A DNA stretch of 12,851 bases, taken from Deltaproteobacteria bacterium (GTDB lineage: Bacteria; Desulfobacterota; UBA8473). This document shows positions 1 through 7,568 of the stretch, piece after piece; within the stretch, counting starts at the first letter, position 1, and each line of letters begins with the position of its first letter. The stretch covers positions 1 to 12,851 of the forward strand of contig DAOWME010000064.1 of assembly GCA_030643245.1 (NCBI GenBank). Reading direction: 5' to 3'. The position numbers and the translations under genes were made by a program. The notes under the pieces were generated by a model. The model did no database searches. It worked only from the letters and a program-made list of their open reading frames with translations, and was not told where the DNA came from.

Positions 1-1224
1 GATGCTCTGTGTCTGGTGATTGTGCGGGTATTGTGGTTGCTCGGTTTTGTGGTGCCTGCCTTGCCCGTGCTCGACATAGACACGCCGATGACAGGTCATA
101 CTCTGATGCGGGCGAGTGCGCGGGTGCGCCGTGTCTATAAGGATAAGCTCGGTGGGCTTGTGGTGGATTACCTTGGTATTGCATCAGACCTTAAAAAAGC
201 ATTGTCTTTTTATTCGGACAGCGGAGGTAAAGGCGAACCGGCCATTGTACAGGAAAAAGCGGTGCAACTGATGCTGGAGAAACTGGAAGTCGTTTCCCAG
301 ATGTTTCATGGGTTTGCCTATGAAGAATATTTCGCGGCCGACACAGGGAAAAAGCTATCACTGATACTCACTGCGGAAAAACATATTCTGGGCCTGGAAA
401 ATGGAAAAAAGCGCTACATCAATGAAGTAACCGCCCTGTCCCGGTCTTTTTCCATTGCTATTCCCCACGAACAGGCCATGGATGTTAAAGATGAGGTCTC
501 GTTTTTTCAGGCGGTAAAATCCAGATTGACCAAATTCGACGGCACCGGATCCGGCAAAACAGACGAAGAAGTTGAAACAGCGATTAGACAGGTTATTGAC
601 AAAGCATTGGTAACCGAAAGGGTTGTAGATGTTTTCGATGCCGCCGGGATCAAAAAACCGGATATTTCAATACTTTCAGAAGAATTCCTTTTAGAAGTCA
701 AAAACATGGAGCACAAAAACATTGCCATGGAAGTCTTGAAAAAACTGCTGAATGACGAAATAAAAACCAGAACCAAAAAGAACCTGATACAAAGCAAATC
801 CCTCATGGGAATGCTGGAAAATTCTATTAAAAAATATCATATCAAGATTTTAACAGCAGCGGAAGTCATTGATGAATTAATTGAATTGAGCAAAGAAATT
901 AAGAAGATGGACAAAGAGCCTCAGGAAATGGGGATGTCTGACTTTGAATATGCTTTTTATACGGCCATTGCCAATAATGAAAGCGCCCGTGAGTTGATGG
1001 AAAAAGACAAACTGAGGGAGCTGGCAGTTGTGTTATTTGAAAAGGTAAGAGCCAATGCATCCATCGACTGGACAATCAAGGAAAGCGTAAAGGCAAAATT
1101 AAAGGTCATTGTCAAAAGAACATTGCGGCAGTATGGCTACCCGCCGGATATGCAGAAACTGGCAACTGAAACAGTTTTGAAACAAGCTGAATTGATAGCG
1201 GAAGAGATTACACATGGAAAATAG
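1..1224 (+). CDS. hsdR: Type I restriction endonuclease subunit R, C-terminal part (5' truncated by window edge)
   Basis: HsdR is the ATP-dependent translocase and nuclease subunit of a type I restriction-modification complex with HsdM and HsdS. The frame is open from base 1, so 407 residues of a protein usually near 1000 are visible and the nuclease and most helicase motifs lie off the window. Residues 7-70 cover the end of the helicase core: an IVR-LW-GF--P block, then GHTLM and ARVRRVYKDK, the motif VI region, followed by GGLVVDYLGIA, which is characteristic of HsdR. The rest is the helical C-terminal domain (DUF3387 type), ending in RQYGYPPDMQ and QAELIAEEI. Family members usually read close to QAIARVNRV at motif VI; here it is RASARVRRV, and several other conserved positions in the first ~45 residues differ, probably from poor sequence at the contig end. 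HsdM and HsdS would be expected further left. The stop is TAG at 1222. Confidence 0.9.
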   Translation, partial: DALCLVIVRVLWLLGFVVPALPVLDIDTPMTGHTLMRASARVRRVYKDKLGGLVVDYLGIASDLKKALSFYSDSGGKGEPAIVQEKAVQLMLEKLEVVSQMFHGFAYEEYFAADTGKKLSLILTAEKHILGLENGKKRYINEVTALSRSFSIAIPHEQAMDVKDEVSFFQAVKSRLTKFDGTGSGKTDEEVETAIRQVIDKALVTERVVDVFDAAGIKKPDISILSEEFLLEVKNMEHKNIAMEVLKKLLNDEIKTRTKKNLIQSKSLMGMLENSIKKYHIKILTAAEVIDELIELSKEIKKMDKEPQEMGMSDFEYAFYTAIANNESARELMEKDKLRELAVVLFEKVRANASIDWTIKESVKAKLKVIVKRTLRQYGYPPDMQKLATETVLKQAELIAEEITHGK

Positions 1225-1260
1225 TCGCCTTTGCAAGTTTTGTCTGAAGGGAAAGGAAGG

Positions 1261-1447
1261 TAAGGGGCGAGGCCGAAATAACTTCCTCAAGTTGGCGCTC
1301 ATATTTAGGTTAGATTTGTTCGATCTGAAAATACAAAACCACAGGAATAGTCTTGCCTATTTCGAGGATTTTGTGTTTGAAGATCGGTCAAAGATGGCCT
1401 TAAGATGAGATGTACAAATGGGGAAGTTATTTCGGCCTCGCCCCTTA
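1261..1447. mobile_element. 187-bp palindromic element with 26-bp perfect terminal inverted repeats (MITE- or REP-like)
   Basis: The left end 1261-1286 begins TAAGGGGCGAGGCC and is an exact reverse complement of 1422-1447. The interior is also imperfectly palindromic around position ~1354: the GATCT and AATAG blocks of the left half (1322-1350) pair with GATC and CTATT blocks of the right half, and CTCAT pairs with ATGAG. The whole element could therefore fold into one long hairpin. It encodes nothing convincing. It sits 36 bp after the hsdR stop and 17 bp before the stop of the convergent transglutaminase gene, where it could also act as a bidirectional transcription barrier. No clear target-site duplication is visible. 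A close copy of the left half lies at 12753-12851. Confidence 0.8.
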
Positions 1448-1464
1448 GTAATTAAATTGTGACG

Positions 1465-2616
1465 TTACTCCCCGGTCAACTTCACGTTGGTATTGATCAC
1501 TTCTTTCTCTTTTATGTCCCAGGTCTTGTTCAATGTTTGGTACCCGGCTGCTCTGAATGTAACTCTTAAGTTGCCCACTGGGAGTCCGATTACAGAAAAT
1601 TTACCATGTTCAAACGGGAAGACCCTACCCCTCGATCCCTTCCACAAGACAACTTCTCCTGTGGGGATTATCTTTCCTCTTTTGTCCGTCACTGAGCCAT
1701 AAACAGTCCCAAGCTCTTGGGGCCTTCTTTGCCTGCCCAAGATAGTTTTTTTCGGAGACTGAAGCTGGTCGATGGGCAATGTGGTATTCTCCTCTCTAAA
1801 GATCGTATAAGTAGTCGCATTTTCTACGTCAAGCTCTCCACCTTTGTAATAGCGAGGTGTATGTTCAACCCCGTCAATATACCTGAGTATATGAAACGGA
1901 TCGGCAAAGTTTTTCGAGTGCTCCAGGTCGGAAAACGTCCAACCGATATCCGGGTAGTATGTCTCGACCCAAGCATGGAATCCACCTCCCTTGATTTTCA
2001 CCCCCCAATATTCCTTTGAGATCCCCCAATCATAGCCGGGAGGCAGGTAACCATGGGCATACCGGGCCGGGATTCCCACACTCCTCAGCATGGCAATGCA
2101 AAGGCACGTAAAGCCTACACAGGAGCCCCGTCTAGTTGTGATAACTGACTTGGCATCCTGCTGGACAGTGGGACCGGCATCGTATGTCATATTATCGATT
2201 ATCCAGTCAGCGATGGCAGCAAAAGCTTCGTGCACATATCTGGTCCCTCTAACCAGTTCCCTTGCTTTCGCTGAGATTCCCCTGTCTTTTGTTTGGATTT
2301 TTGGCTCATCAGATAAGAACCGTTGCATACTGGGTGGGATCTCATCTGACCGTATAGGAAACCTGGCCGATGAGTTCAAGGGATTAACATTAACCTCCAC
2401 CTTAACCCTCTTACTGAACTCATCTTCCGTCAATATCTCTTGTTTGTATGAGTTGTTCGAATAATTGGGTAAATATTCCACCCCCAGAGGATTTACAATA
2501 TCGTATACTATAATATGGTCCCCTGTAAGTACCCTTGTTTTGCCTTCTAAAGGATGTGGAGCTGTTAAGGTTGAGGCTAAGATAAGAAAGACGGAAAAGA
2601 CGACAAGCCGTTTCAA
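1465..2616 (-). CDS. Exported transglutaminase-like protein with C-terminal carboxypeptidase-regulatory-like domain
   Basis: The start is set at TTG 2616, which gives 383 residues. AGGAGGG lies 8 nt upstream, and the resulting N-terminus (MKRLVVFSVFLILASTLTA) is a clean signal peptide. The earlier in-frame ATGs at 2673 and 2652 would overlap the upstream gene and add 12-19 residues before it. A transglutaminase-like fold is indicated by RRGSCVGFTCL with candidate nucleophile Cys166, GGGFHAWVETYYPDIGW with His214, and FSDLEHS with Asp230, the Cys-His-Asp triad of the papain-like transglutaminase superfamily. Residues ~300-383 (GTVYGSVTDKRG, then GKFSVIGLPVGNLRVTFRAAGY) resemble a carboxypeptidase-regulatory-like beta-sandwich. 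It probably acts in the periplasm, as a protease, amidase or cross-linker; the substrate is unknown. It is the last gene of a minus-strand group, 28 nt after the LPP20-domain gene, so co-transcription is likely. Confidence 0.85.
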   Translation of the reverse strand: MKRLVVFSVFLILASTLTAPHPLEGKTRVLTGDHIIVYDIVNPLGVEYLPNYSNNSYKQEILTEDEFSKRVKVEVNVNPLNSSARFPIRSDEIPPSMQRFLSDEPKIQTKDRGISAKARELVRGTRYVHEAFAAIADWIIDNMTYDAGPTVQQDAKSVITTRRGSCVGFTCLCIAMLRSVGIPARYAHGYLPPGYDWGISKEYWGVKIKGGGFHAWVETYYPDIGWTFSDLEHSKNFADPFHILRYIDGVEHTPRYYKGGELDVENATTYTIFREENTTLPIDQLQSPKKTILGRQRRPQELGTVYGSVTDKRGKIIPTGEVVLWKGSRGRVFPFEHGKFSVIGLPVGNLRVTFRAAGYQTLNKTWDIKEKEVINTNVKLTGE

Positions 2617-2624
2617 TCCGAGTT

Positions 2625-2631
2625 CCCTCCT
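2625..2631 (-). promoter_or_regulatory. Shine-Dalgarno site that fixes the transglutaminase start at TTG 2616
   Basis: On the minus strand AGGAGGG is followed by 8 nt and then TTG. It is the only strong ribosome-binding match near the 5' end of this gene, and the TTG-initiated protein starts directly with a signal peptide. This supports a TTG start over the upstream ATGs. Confidence 0.75.
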
Positions 2632-2644
2632 ATTGAAAATTTGA

Positions 2645-3676
2645 TCAGTCATATACAACAAGGACTCTCCCATTTTTCAAATAGTTGGTATGCCTGTCTG
2701 ATCCTTGAACCACCTTTGCATCTCTATTGTTGATTACCACATCCGTCTTTTTTTGACCCGTGGCATGGACACCCTTTATAACAAAAGGAGTTGCAGTAAC
2801 TCGCTGATTCTTCTTCGCTGCGTCCACATCCTTGGCATAGCCCACAACACCCATCTTAACACTGTCTTTCTGTATAAGGTTTGCGGCGCTATAGACTATC
2901 TCCCCTCGCTGATCCAGAATCTTCGGTACAAGCGCAGGACGTAATTGAAGCCTTCTCGCGTCCACAACCAACCCGGAGTAATTGAGTTTACTCAGATCCA
3001 AATCCGTCGGAAATTCATCTTTGACGATTTCTTTTTTGGCCTCTTTCTTGTCTATGGCAGCCTTTGCCTCCACCGTGGGTTTTAGGGTCAGGGAAGGACT
3101 TGATGGTTCCGGGACCGGTGGGGAGGGTGAGGGTCTTGGAGGTGGCGGACGGGTCAGCGGCTTTCTTTGAGGGATCTCCCGAGACAGGGGGGACGGGGTA
3201 TAGCTTCCAGCTAGTTTGCCGAGCTGTTCCAACATCAGCTTTAACAAATCCCCTGTCAGAGGCATTGCCACGGTAACCTCTACCGCACCGTTATTCATGT
3301 ATCTGGTACTTACAACTACGGATAATTTTACCATACCATTTACTTTGGATACAACCACGTCACTGACCGTCATGTGGCTTTGCACAGTTGTCTGTGCGTC
3401 CACCCGGACACCTTTAACCGTTTCCAGTAAATTCCGCCGGGCATCTACGATTGCTGCGCGTTTTGCCATTAACCTGGCCTGAGCCGGGTTCTTTAAGGAG
3501 GGCGGCGCGGCGCTGCTTCCGGTAGCGGTTATAATGCCTTTACTCCAATTTATAGTCCCATTTGCAAGACTCTCTATCAAATCATTCCTGTTACCTGCAA
3601 GTACGGAACCTGAGAAGATGAATAGCGTAGAAATACTGAGTAAGAAGAGATCCTTCAAGTGAAATCTCCAGTGCAT
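2645..3676 (-). CDS. Exported LPP20-domain protein with proline-rich linker
   Basis: This is a 343-residue protein of unknown function. A signal peptide (about residues 1-27, ending SGSVLA) has no lipobox cysteine, so it is exported or periplasmic rather than a lipoprotein. Residues ~40-155 look like an LPP20-type domain: QARLMAKRAAIVDARRNLLE followed by a VRVDAQTTVQ beta segment and a VEVTVAMPL strand. A proline-rich stretch (residues ~177-194) and a Lys/Glu-rich segment lead to a C-terminal domain (~233-343) beginning SGLVVDARRLQLRPALVPKI, a pattern I associate with deltaproteobacterial LPP20-like proteins. ATG 3676 was chosen because a GGGGGG tract lies 7 nt upstream; ATG 3679, ATG 3691 and TTG 3694 are alternatives adding 1-6 residues. 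It lies 80 nt after the membrane-protein gene and 28 nt before the transglutaminase gene. The domain call is by pattern recognition only. Confidence 0.75.
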   Translation of the reverse strand: MHWRFHLKDLFLLSISTLFIFSGSVLAGNRNDLIESLANGTINWSKGIITATGSSAAPPSLKNPAQARLMAKRAAIVDARRNLLETVKGVRVDAQTTVQSHMTVSDVVVSKVNGMVKLSVVVSTRYMNNGAVEVTVAMPLTGDLLKLMLEQLGKLAGSYTPSPLSREIPQRKPLTRPPPPRPSPSPPVPEPSSPSLTLKPTVEAKAAIDKKEAKKEIVKDEFPTDLDLSKLNYSGLVVDARRLQLRPALVPKILDQRGEIVYSAANLIQKDSVKMGVVGYAKDVDAAKKNQRVTATPFVIKGVHATGQKKTDVVINNRDAKVVQGSDRHTNYLKNGRVLVVYD

Positions 3677-3691
3677 CATTCTACCCCCCAT

Positions 3692-3711
3692 CAAAAAGGC
3701 TGATGTCAGCC
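3692..3711 (-). terminator. Terminator-like hairpin with T-run in the leader of the LPP20-domain gene
   Basis: On the minus strand GGCTG-ACAT-CAGCC forms a 5-bp GC-rich stem with a 4-nt loop (6 bp if the loop shrinks to 2 nt), followed directly by TTTTT. It lies 46 nt past the stop of the membrane-protein gene and ends only ~16 nt before the chosen start of the next gene. It has the form of a short intrinsic terminator, but the stem is weak. Confidence 0.4.
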
Positions 3712-3756
3712 GACAGTATTGAGCATCAGATGATATTGCAAACTTGTGCTGTAGTG

Positions 3757-4743
3757 CTAGTTCCCGTCGTTTAAATTATCAATCGCCCTGAGATCTTTTA
3801 AAGAGATACTGTCCTTCCATAGATAAAACAACCCCAACAAGGTTACAGGAAAGTATTGACTTGCATGGTATACAAGTGAGAAACCAAGGGCATCACCTTC
3901 CCTGATCCCCCAAAAGGATAAGCCGGTTACACAAAAAAACTGGAATGTACCGATAAAGCCGGGGGAAGAAGGGATCATAACACCAAATGTCAAGATCACC
4001 ATAAAGAGGAAAGGGGCATATAGTGGAAGTTTGAAATGAAAGGCTACAAAGACCAGAAATGTCAGGATCGCATATACCACCCATATGGAAATTGAGTAAA
4101 AGACGATAAACGCCACCTGTCTTTTTCCTTTCAAGACATGAAAGCCACTCACAAAGGAGCCAAGGAGTTGGTTCGTCTTGAGAGAGAGACGTTCCGAAAC
4201 AGGCGCTATAACATGGTTCAAGAACTTCAAAATGCCTTCTTCATATCTTTTTAACAAGAAAAAGAAGAAGACAATCAACAGGTAGAAGATAAATGCCAAG
4301 ATGCCTGCCTTCTTAGACCAGTCAGGGAGGGGAAAGAATATCAATGTCACCAATAAGAACCCCAATAGCGTGAAACCGTCGAATATCCTCTCAACTACGA
4401 TGGTGGCAAAGGACAAACTCTTGCTCAGATTCTCTTTCCTGCCTATTGCATATGCCCTCACGAATTCCCCTATCCTTGCGGGCAACACATTATTGGTCAT
4501 AAATCCTATCATCACCGCGGAAAAGAGACTATGATTGTCTATGCTTTTTATCGGTTCGAATAGATAACGCCATCTCATGGCTCGAAGCCACATGGTCAAT
4601 AATACCAAGGCTATGACAGGGATTAGATACAAGTAATCGGCCCTTTCCAATGAAGTCAAAATCTCCCGGTAGTTCACATTACGAAGGGCAAGGTATAGGA
4701 AAACGAGGCTTATTAGTATGCCCCCGATGAATTTCAGTTTCAC
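3757..4743 (-). CDS. Integral membrane protein, lysylphosphatidylglycerol synthase TM / UPF0104 family (flippase-like)
   Basis: This 328-residue hydrophobic protein has around seven to nine membrane segments, e.g. residues ~5-20, 38-56, 121-138, 148-164, 209-235, 243-258, 262-280 and 294-310. The family signature is visible: NNVLPARIGEFVRAYAIGRK at 84-103 (N, P, R, GE and R conserved in UPF0104/YbhN-like proteins), VVERIFDG at 116-123, and PSSPGFIGTFQ at 258-268. Proteins with this fold include the lipid-flipping part of MprF and uncharacterised YbhN relatives; a role in moving or modifying a lipid or lipid-linked precursor is plausible, but the substrate cannot be read from sequence. There is no soluble aminoacyltransferase domain. 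It begins with GTG, preceded by GGAGAGGCT (GGAG 5 nt from the start). It is the first gene of the minus-strand envelope group and diverges from leuS. Confidence 0.85.
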   Translation of the reverse strand: MKLKFIGGILISLVFLYLALRNVNYREILTSLERADYLYLIPVIALVLLTMWLRAMRWRYLFEPIKSIDNHSLFSAVMIGFMTNNVLPARIGEFVRAYAIGRKENLSKSLSFATIVVERIFDGFTLLGFLLVTLIFFPLPDWSKKAGILAFIFYLLIVFFFFLLKRYEEGILKFLNHVIAPVSERLSLKTNQLLGSFVSGFHVLKGKRQVAFIVFYSISIWVVYAILTFLVFVAFHFKLPLYAPFLFMVILTFGVMIPSSPGFIGTFQFFCVTGLSFWGIREGDALGFSLVYHASQYFPVTLLGLFYLWKDSISLKDLRAIDNLNDGN

Positions 4744-4933
4744 AGCCTCTCCGTCTTAGATTTCTCTAATACCCATACAATAAATGCGTTTCAGAAAAGG
4801 GGTGATTATGCTAGGGCCGTTATTTTAGAGGATTTGGGAATAAAAGTCAACAGCATTGAGATGACCTCACTGGAGGGCTAGGAGAAGCCGGGGCAAGGAT
4901 TGGTTATGTGAATGGGGACTGCCTAAATTCTCA

Positions 4934-4962
4934 TTGAAAAGCTGTGTTAATTATGGTATTAA
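4934..4962 (+). promoter_or_regulatory. Candidate sigma70-type promoter for leuS
   Basis: TTGAAA (4934-4939) and TATTAA (4957-4962) are separated by exactly 17 nt. They match the -35 consensus at 5 of 6 and the -10 consensus at 4 of 6 positions. They lie 57 nt before the leuS ATG, in a locally AT-rich stretch. Confidence 0.45.
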
Positions 4963-5007
4963 AAATCAGTGAGATGGAAAGTTGGAAAACAAGTTCTCGA
5001 GCTGTTT

Positions 5008-5014
5008 GGAGGAG
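5008..5014 (+). promoter_or_regulatory. Shine-Dalgarno site that fixes the leuS start at ATG 5020
   Basis: GGAGGAG followed by a 5-nt spacer precedes ATG 5020. The upstream in-frame ATG at 4969 has no such site and would add 17 residues that do not resemble LeuRS. The protein from 5020 starts MKDRYNPQEIEEKWQ, the normal LeuRS N-terminus. Confidence 0.85.
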
Positions 5015-5019
5015 CGTTA

Positions 5020-7512
5020 ATGAAAGACAGGTACAACCCGCAGGAGATAGAAGAGAAGTGGCAACGACACTGGGAGGAGAGAAAGCTGTTCAAAGTGACC
5101 GAGGATACTGCAAGGAAGAAATACTATCTCCTGGAGATGTTTCCTTACCCCTCAGGAAAGATTCATATGGGACACGTCAGAAACTATTCAATAGGTGATG
5201 TAGTGGCACGTTATAAGACTATGCGGGGCTACAATGTACTTCATCCAATGGGTTGGGATGCTTTTGGTATGCCTGCTGAAAATGCCGCCATAAAAAACAA
5301 GACCCATCCTGCTGAATGGACGTATGATAATATTTACCATATGAGAAAACAGCTGAAAAGGATGGGGTTGAGTTACGATTGGGATAGGGAGATCGCATCA
5401 TGTCATCCTGGATATTATAAGTGGAATCAGTGGTTTTTTCTCAAGATGTATGACAGGGGGTTGGTATACCGGAAAAAGTCTATGGTGAATTGGTGTGAGT
5501 CGTGCAAGACTGTCTTGGCAAATGAACAGGTTGAAGCCGGACTTTGCTGGCGTTGTAGGACAGATGTTACCCAGAAGGAATTGGAGCAGTGGTTTCTGAA
5601 GATTACGGAATATGCAGAAGAACTCTTGAAGGGATGCGAGGAACTCGCCGGTGGATGGCCTGAGAAAGTCTTGACTATGCAAAAGAACTGGATTGGTAAG
5701 AGCTATGGGGCTGAGGTGGACTTTCCGATCGCAGAGTCAGATAAGGTGATCAGGGTATTTACCACAAGACAGGACACACTATATGGGGCAACATTTATGA
5801 GCTTGGCCCCGGAGCACACCCTTTCCAGTGATTTATCGTATGGCACGGATCAGGAAAAAGACGTCTTGAATTTTATTTTAGAGGTGTCCAAGGAAGATAA
5901 GATAAGACGTTCAGCTGAAGATTCGGAAAAAAGAGGGGTCTTCACCGGGAAGTATGCCATAAATCCCCTCACAAATCAAAAGATCCCCATCTGGGTAGCC
6001 AACTTCGTATTGATGGAGTATGGCACAGGTGCAATTATGGCTGTACCTGCCCATGATCAGAGGGACCTTGATTTTGCAAGGAAGTACAATATTCCTGTGA
6101 AGGTCGTCATACATCCCCATGATGGCTCTCTCGATGAAGATACGATGACCGAAGCCTACGTGGGAGAAGGGTACCTGGTAAATTCAGGTCAGTTCGACGG
6201 GATAAACAGTGCCGAAGCGCTGGATAAGATAGGAGAGTACCTGGAGGACAAGGGCATCGGTAAAAGGACTATAAATTATCGTATCAGGGATTGGGGTGTG
6301 TCGAGACAGAGATACTGGGGAACACCTATCCCCATGATCCACTGCGATAAATGCGGTATCGTTCCCGTGCCGTACGAACAACTCCCGGTCATACTGCCCA
6401 CTGATTTAGAATTCAGGGAAGATGGAAGATCTCCTCTGCCGGATGCGGGGTCTTTTCTCTTTACCGATTGCCCCAAGTGCGGCAAGGGGGCCAGGAGGGA
6501 AACAGACACCCTCGATACCTTTGTTTGTTCATCATGGTACTTCGACAGGTATACATGCCCGAGATATGATGAAGGCCCTCTCGACAAGAAGGCTGCAAAT
6601 TACTGGATGCCGGTTGATCAATATATAGGTGGCGTTGAGCACGCTATCCTCCACCTCTTGTACTCCCGTTTTTTCACCATGGTGCTGCGGGACATCGGTC
6701 TTCTGGAGGTGGGGGAACCATACGATAATCTCCTCACACAGGGGATGGTCATAAAGGATGGCGCGAAGATGGCCAAGTCCAAGGGTAATGTGGTTGATCC
6801 CACTAGCATAATAGATCAATACGGTGCAGACACAACCCGGTTGTTTACCCTTTTCACATCTCCTCCGGAGAGAGACCTTGATTGGAATGAGCAGGGGGTA
6901 GAAGGCTCCTTTAGATTTCTCAGCAGGGTTTGGCGAATGGTGGCAGGAAATATTGAACGGTTTCGAGATATCTCTCCCTATGCAGGGAAAGAGCCCCTTC
7001 CTGATAATTTGAAGGCCCTCCACAGGAAAACGCACCAGACAATAAAGAAGGTGACGGACGACATCGAAGACAGGTTTCATTTCAACACGGCAATCAGCGC
7101 TATCATGGAATTGGTTAATGCAGTTTACCAGTTCGAGATGGGGACTGAAACAGACCATCTTTCCCTTTCTGTTGTAAGAAAGGCCATAGAGACGGTGGTT
7201 ATCCTTCTTTCCTCCATGGTGCCGCATATTTGTGAGGAATTATGGGAGGAACTCGGGGGGGAAAAGAGCATCATTAAGGCTACGTGGCCATATTATGATG
7301 AAGAGGTTATTAAGGAAGATGAAGTGCTCATAGTTGTCCAGATAAATGGCAAGGTGAGAAGCAGAATCACTGTAAAAGCCTCTTCCTCCGAAGAGGAAGT
7401 GAAGACAGCAGCTCTCAAGGTGCCTCGAATAAAAGAACTGGTGGGAGACAGCAGTGAGATAAAGAGGATTATCGTTGTGCCGAAGAAATTGATAAACATA
7501 GTGGCAGGATAG
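5020..7512 (+). CDS. leuS: Leucine--tRNA ligase
   Basis: This cytoplasmic class I aminoacyl-tRNA synthetase charges tRNA-Leu with leucine using ATP. It has 830 residues, in the usual bacterial range (E. coli is ~860). The HIGH motif is HMGH at 49-52 within FPYPSGKIHMGHVRNY, and the KMSKS loop is KMAKS at 583-587. The CP1 editing domain is intact, with the threonine-rich TTRQDTLYGATF (248-259) and GTGAIMAVPAHDQRD (335-349), including the conserved Asp346 of AHDQRD. Two four-cysteine clusters look metal-binding: C159/C162/C176/C179 and C442/C445/C484/C487. The DWGVSRQRYWGTPIP block (424-438) and a C-terminal anticodon-binding and tRNA-contact domain (VVQINGKVRSRI near 772) complete the protein. 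It is first in a run with lptE and holA, an order common in deltaproteobacterial genomes. Confidence 0.97.
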   Translation: MKDRYNPQEIEEKWQRHWEERKLFKVTEDTARKKYYLLEMFPYPSGKIHMGHVRNYSIGDVVARYKTMRGYNVLHPMGWDAFGMPAENAAIKNKTHPAEWTYDNIYHMRKQLKRMGLSYDWDREIASCHPGYYKWNQWFFLKMYDRGLVYRKKSMVNWCESCKTVLANEQVEAGLCWRCRTDVTQKELEQWFLKITEYAEELLKGCEELAGGWPEKVLTMQKNWIGKSYGAEVDFPIAESDKVIRVFTTRQDTLYGATFMSLAPEHTLSSDLSYGTDQEKDVLNFILEVSKEDKIRRSAEDSEKRGVFTGKYAINPLTNQKIPIWVANFVLMEYGTGAIMAVPAHDQRDLDFARKYNIPVKVVIHPHDGSLDEDTMTEAYVGEGYLVNSGQFDGINSAEALDKIGEYLEDKGIGKRTINYRIRDWGVSRQRYWGTPIPMIHCDKCGIVPVPYEQLPVILPTDLEFREDGRSPLPDAGSFLFTDCPKCGKGARRETDTLDTFVCSSWYFDRYTCPRYDEGPLDKKAANYWMPVDQYIGGVEHAILHLLYSRFFTMVLRDIGLLEVGEPYDNLLTQGMVIKDGAKMAKSKGNVVDPTSIIDQYGADTTRLFTLFTSPPERDLDWNEQGVEGSFRFLSRVWRMVAGNIERFRDISPYAGKEPLPDNLKALHRKTHQTIKKVTDDIEDRFHFNTAISAIMELVNAVYQFEMGTETDHLSLSVVRKAIETVVILLSSMVPHICEELWEELGGEKSIIKATWPYYDEEVIKEDEVLIVVQINGKVRSRITVKASSSEEEVKTAALKVPRIKELVGDSSEIKRIIVVPKKLINIVAG

Positions 7513-7542
7513 AAGAGAACCTCCGGGAGGTGGGGAGGGGTA

Positions 7543-7560
7543 ATGATTGTAATCGATTGA
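7543..7560 (+). other. Five-codon mini-ORF with strong ribosome-binding site in the lptE leader
   Basis: ATG ATT GTA ATC GAT TGA (M-I-V-I-D-stop) is preceded by GGGGAGGGG at 7532-7540, far better placed than anything before the lptE ATG at 7569. Its stop lies 8 nt upstream of that ATG, so translation reaching it could re-initiate on lptE. A CCTCC at 7520-7524 could pair with either downstream GGAGG. Function is an inference. Confidence 0.35.
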
Positions 7561-7568
7561 CCTGAATT

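Larger units (their letters stand above)
4744..5019. other. Divergent intergenic region between the flippase-like gene and leuS
   Basis: The 276-bp region should hold promoters for both directions. A leuS promoter candidate is listed separately. On the minus strand a weak pair, CTGAAA - 17 nt - TATTAG, lies about 20 nt upstream of the GTG start. I looked for a T-box leader (AGGGTGG-ACC core) ahead of leuS and see none. The stretch 4771-4937 reads like degraded coding sequence on the plus strand (see findings). Confidence 0.5.

Noticed and set aside
1214..1408. 64-residue plus-strand open frame overlapping the hsdR stop
   Set aside because: Most of it runs through the 187-bp palindromic element, with no homologous-looking motif or ribosome-binding site.
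4744..5019. T-box riboswitch ahead of leuS
   Set aside because: No AGGGTGG-ACC antiterminator core, no specifier-loop arrangement and no terminator with T-run could be found in the leader.
6532..7227. 231-residue minus-strand open frame inside leuS
   Set aside because: It is fully antisense to a well-supported leuS with intact motifs, has no recognisable domain and no start signal.
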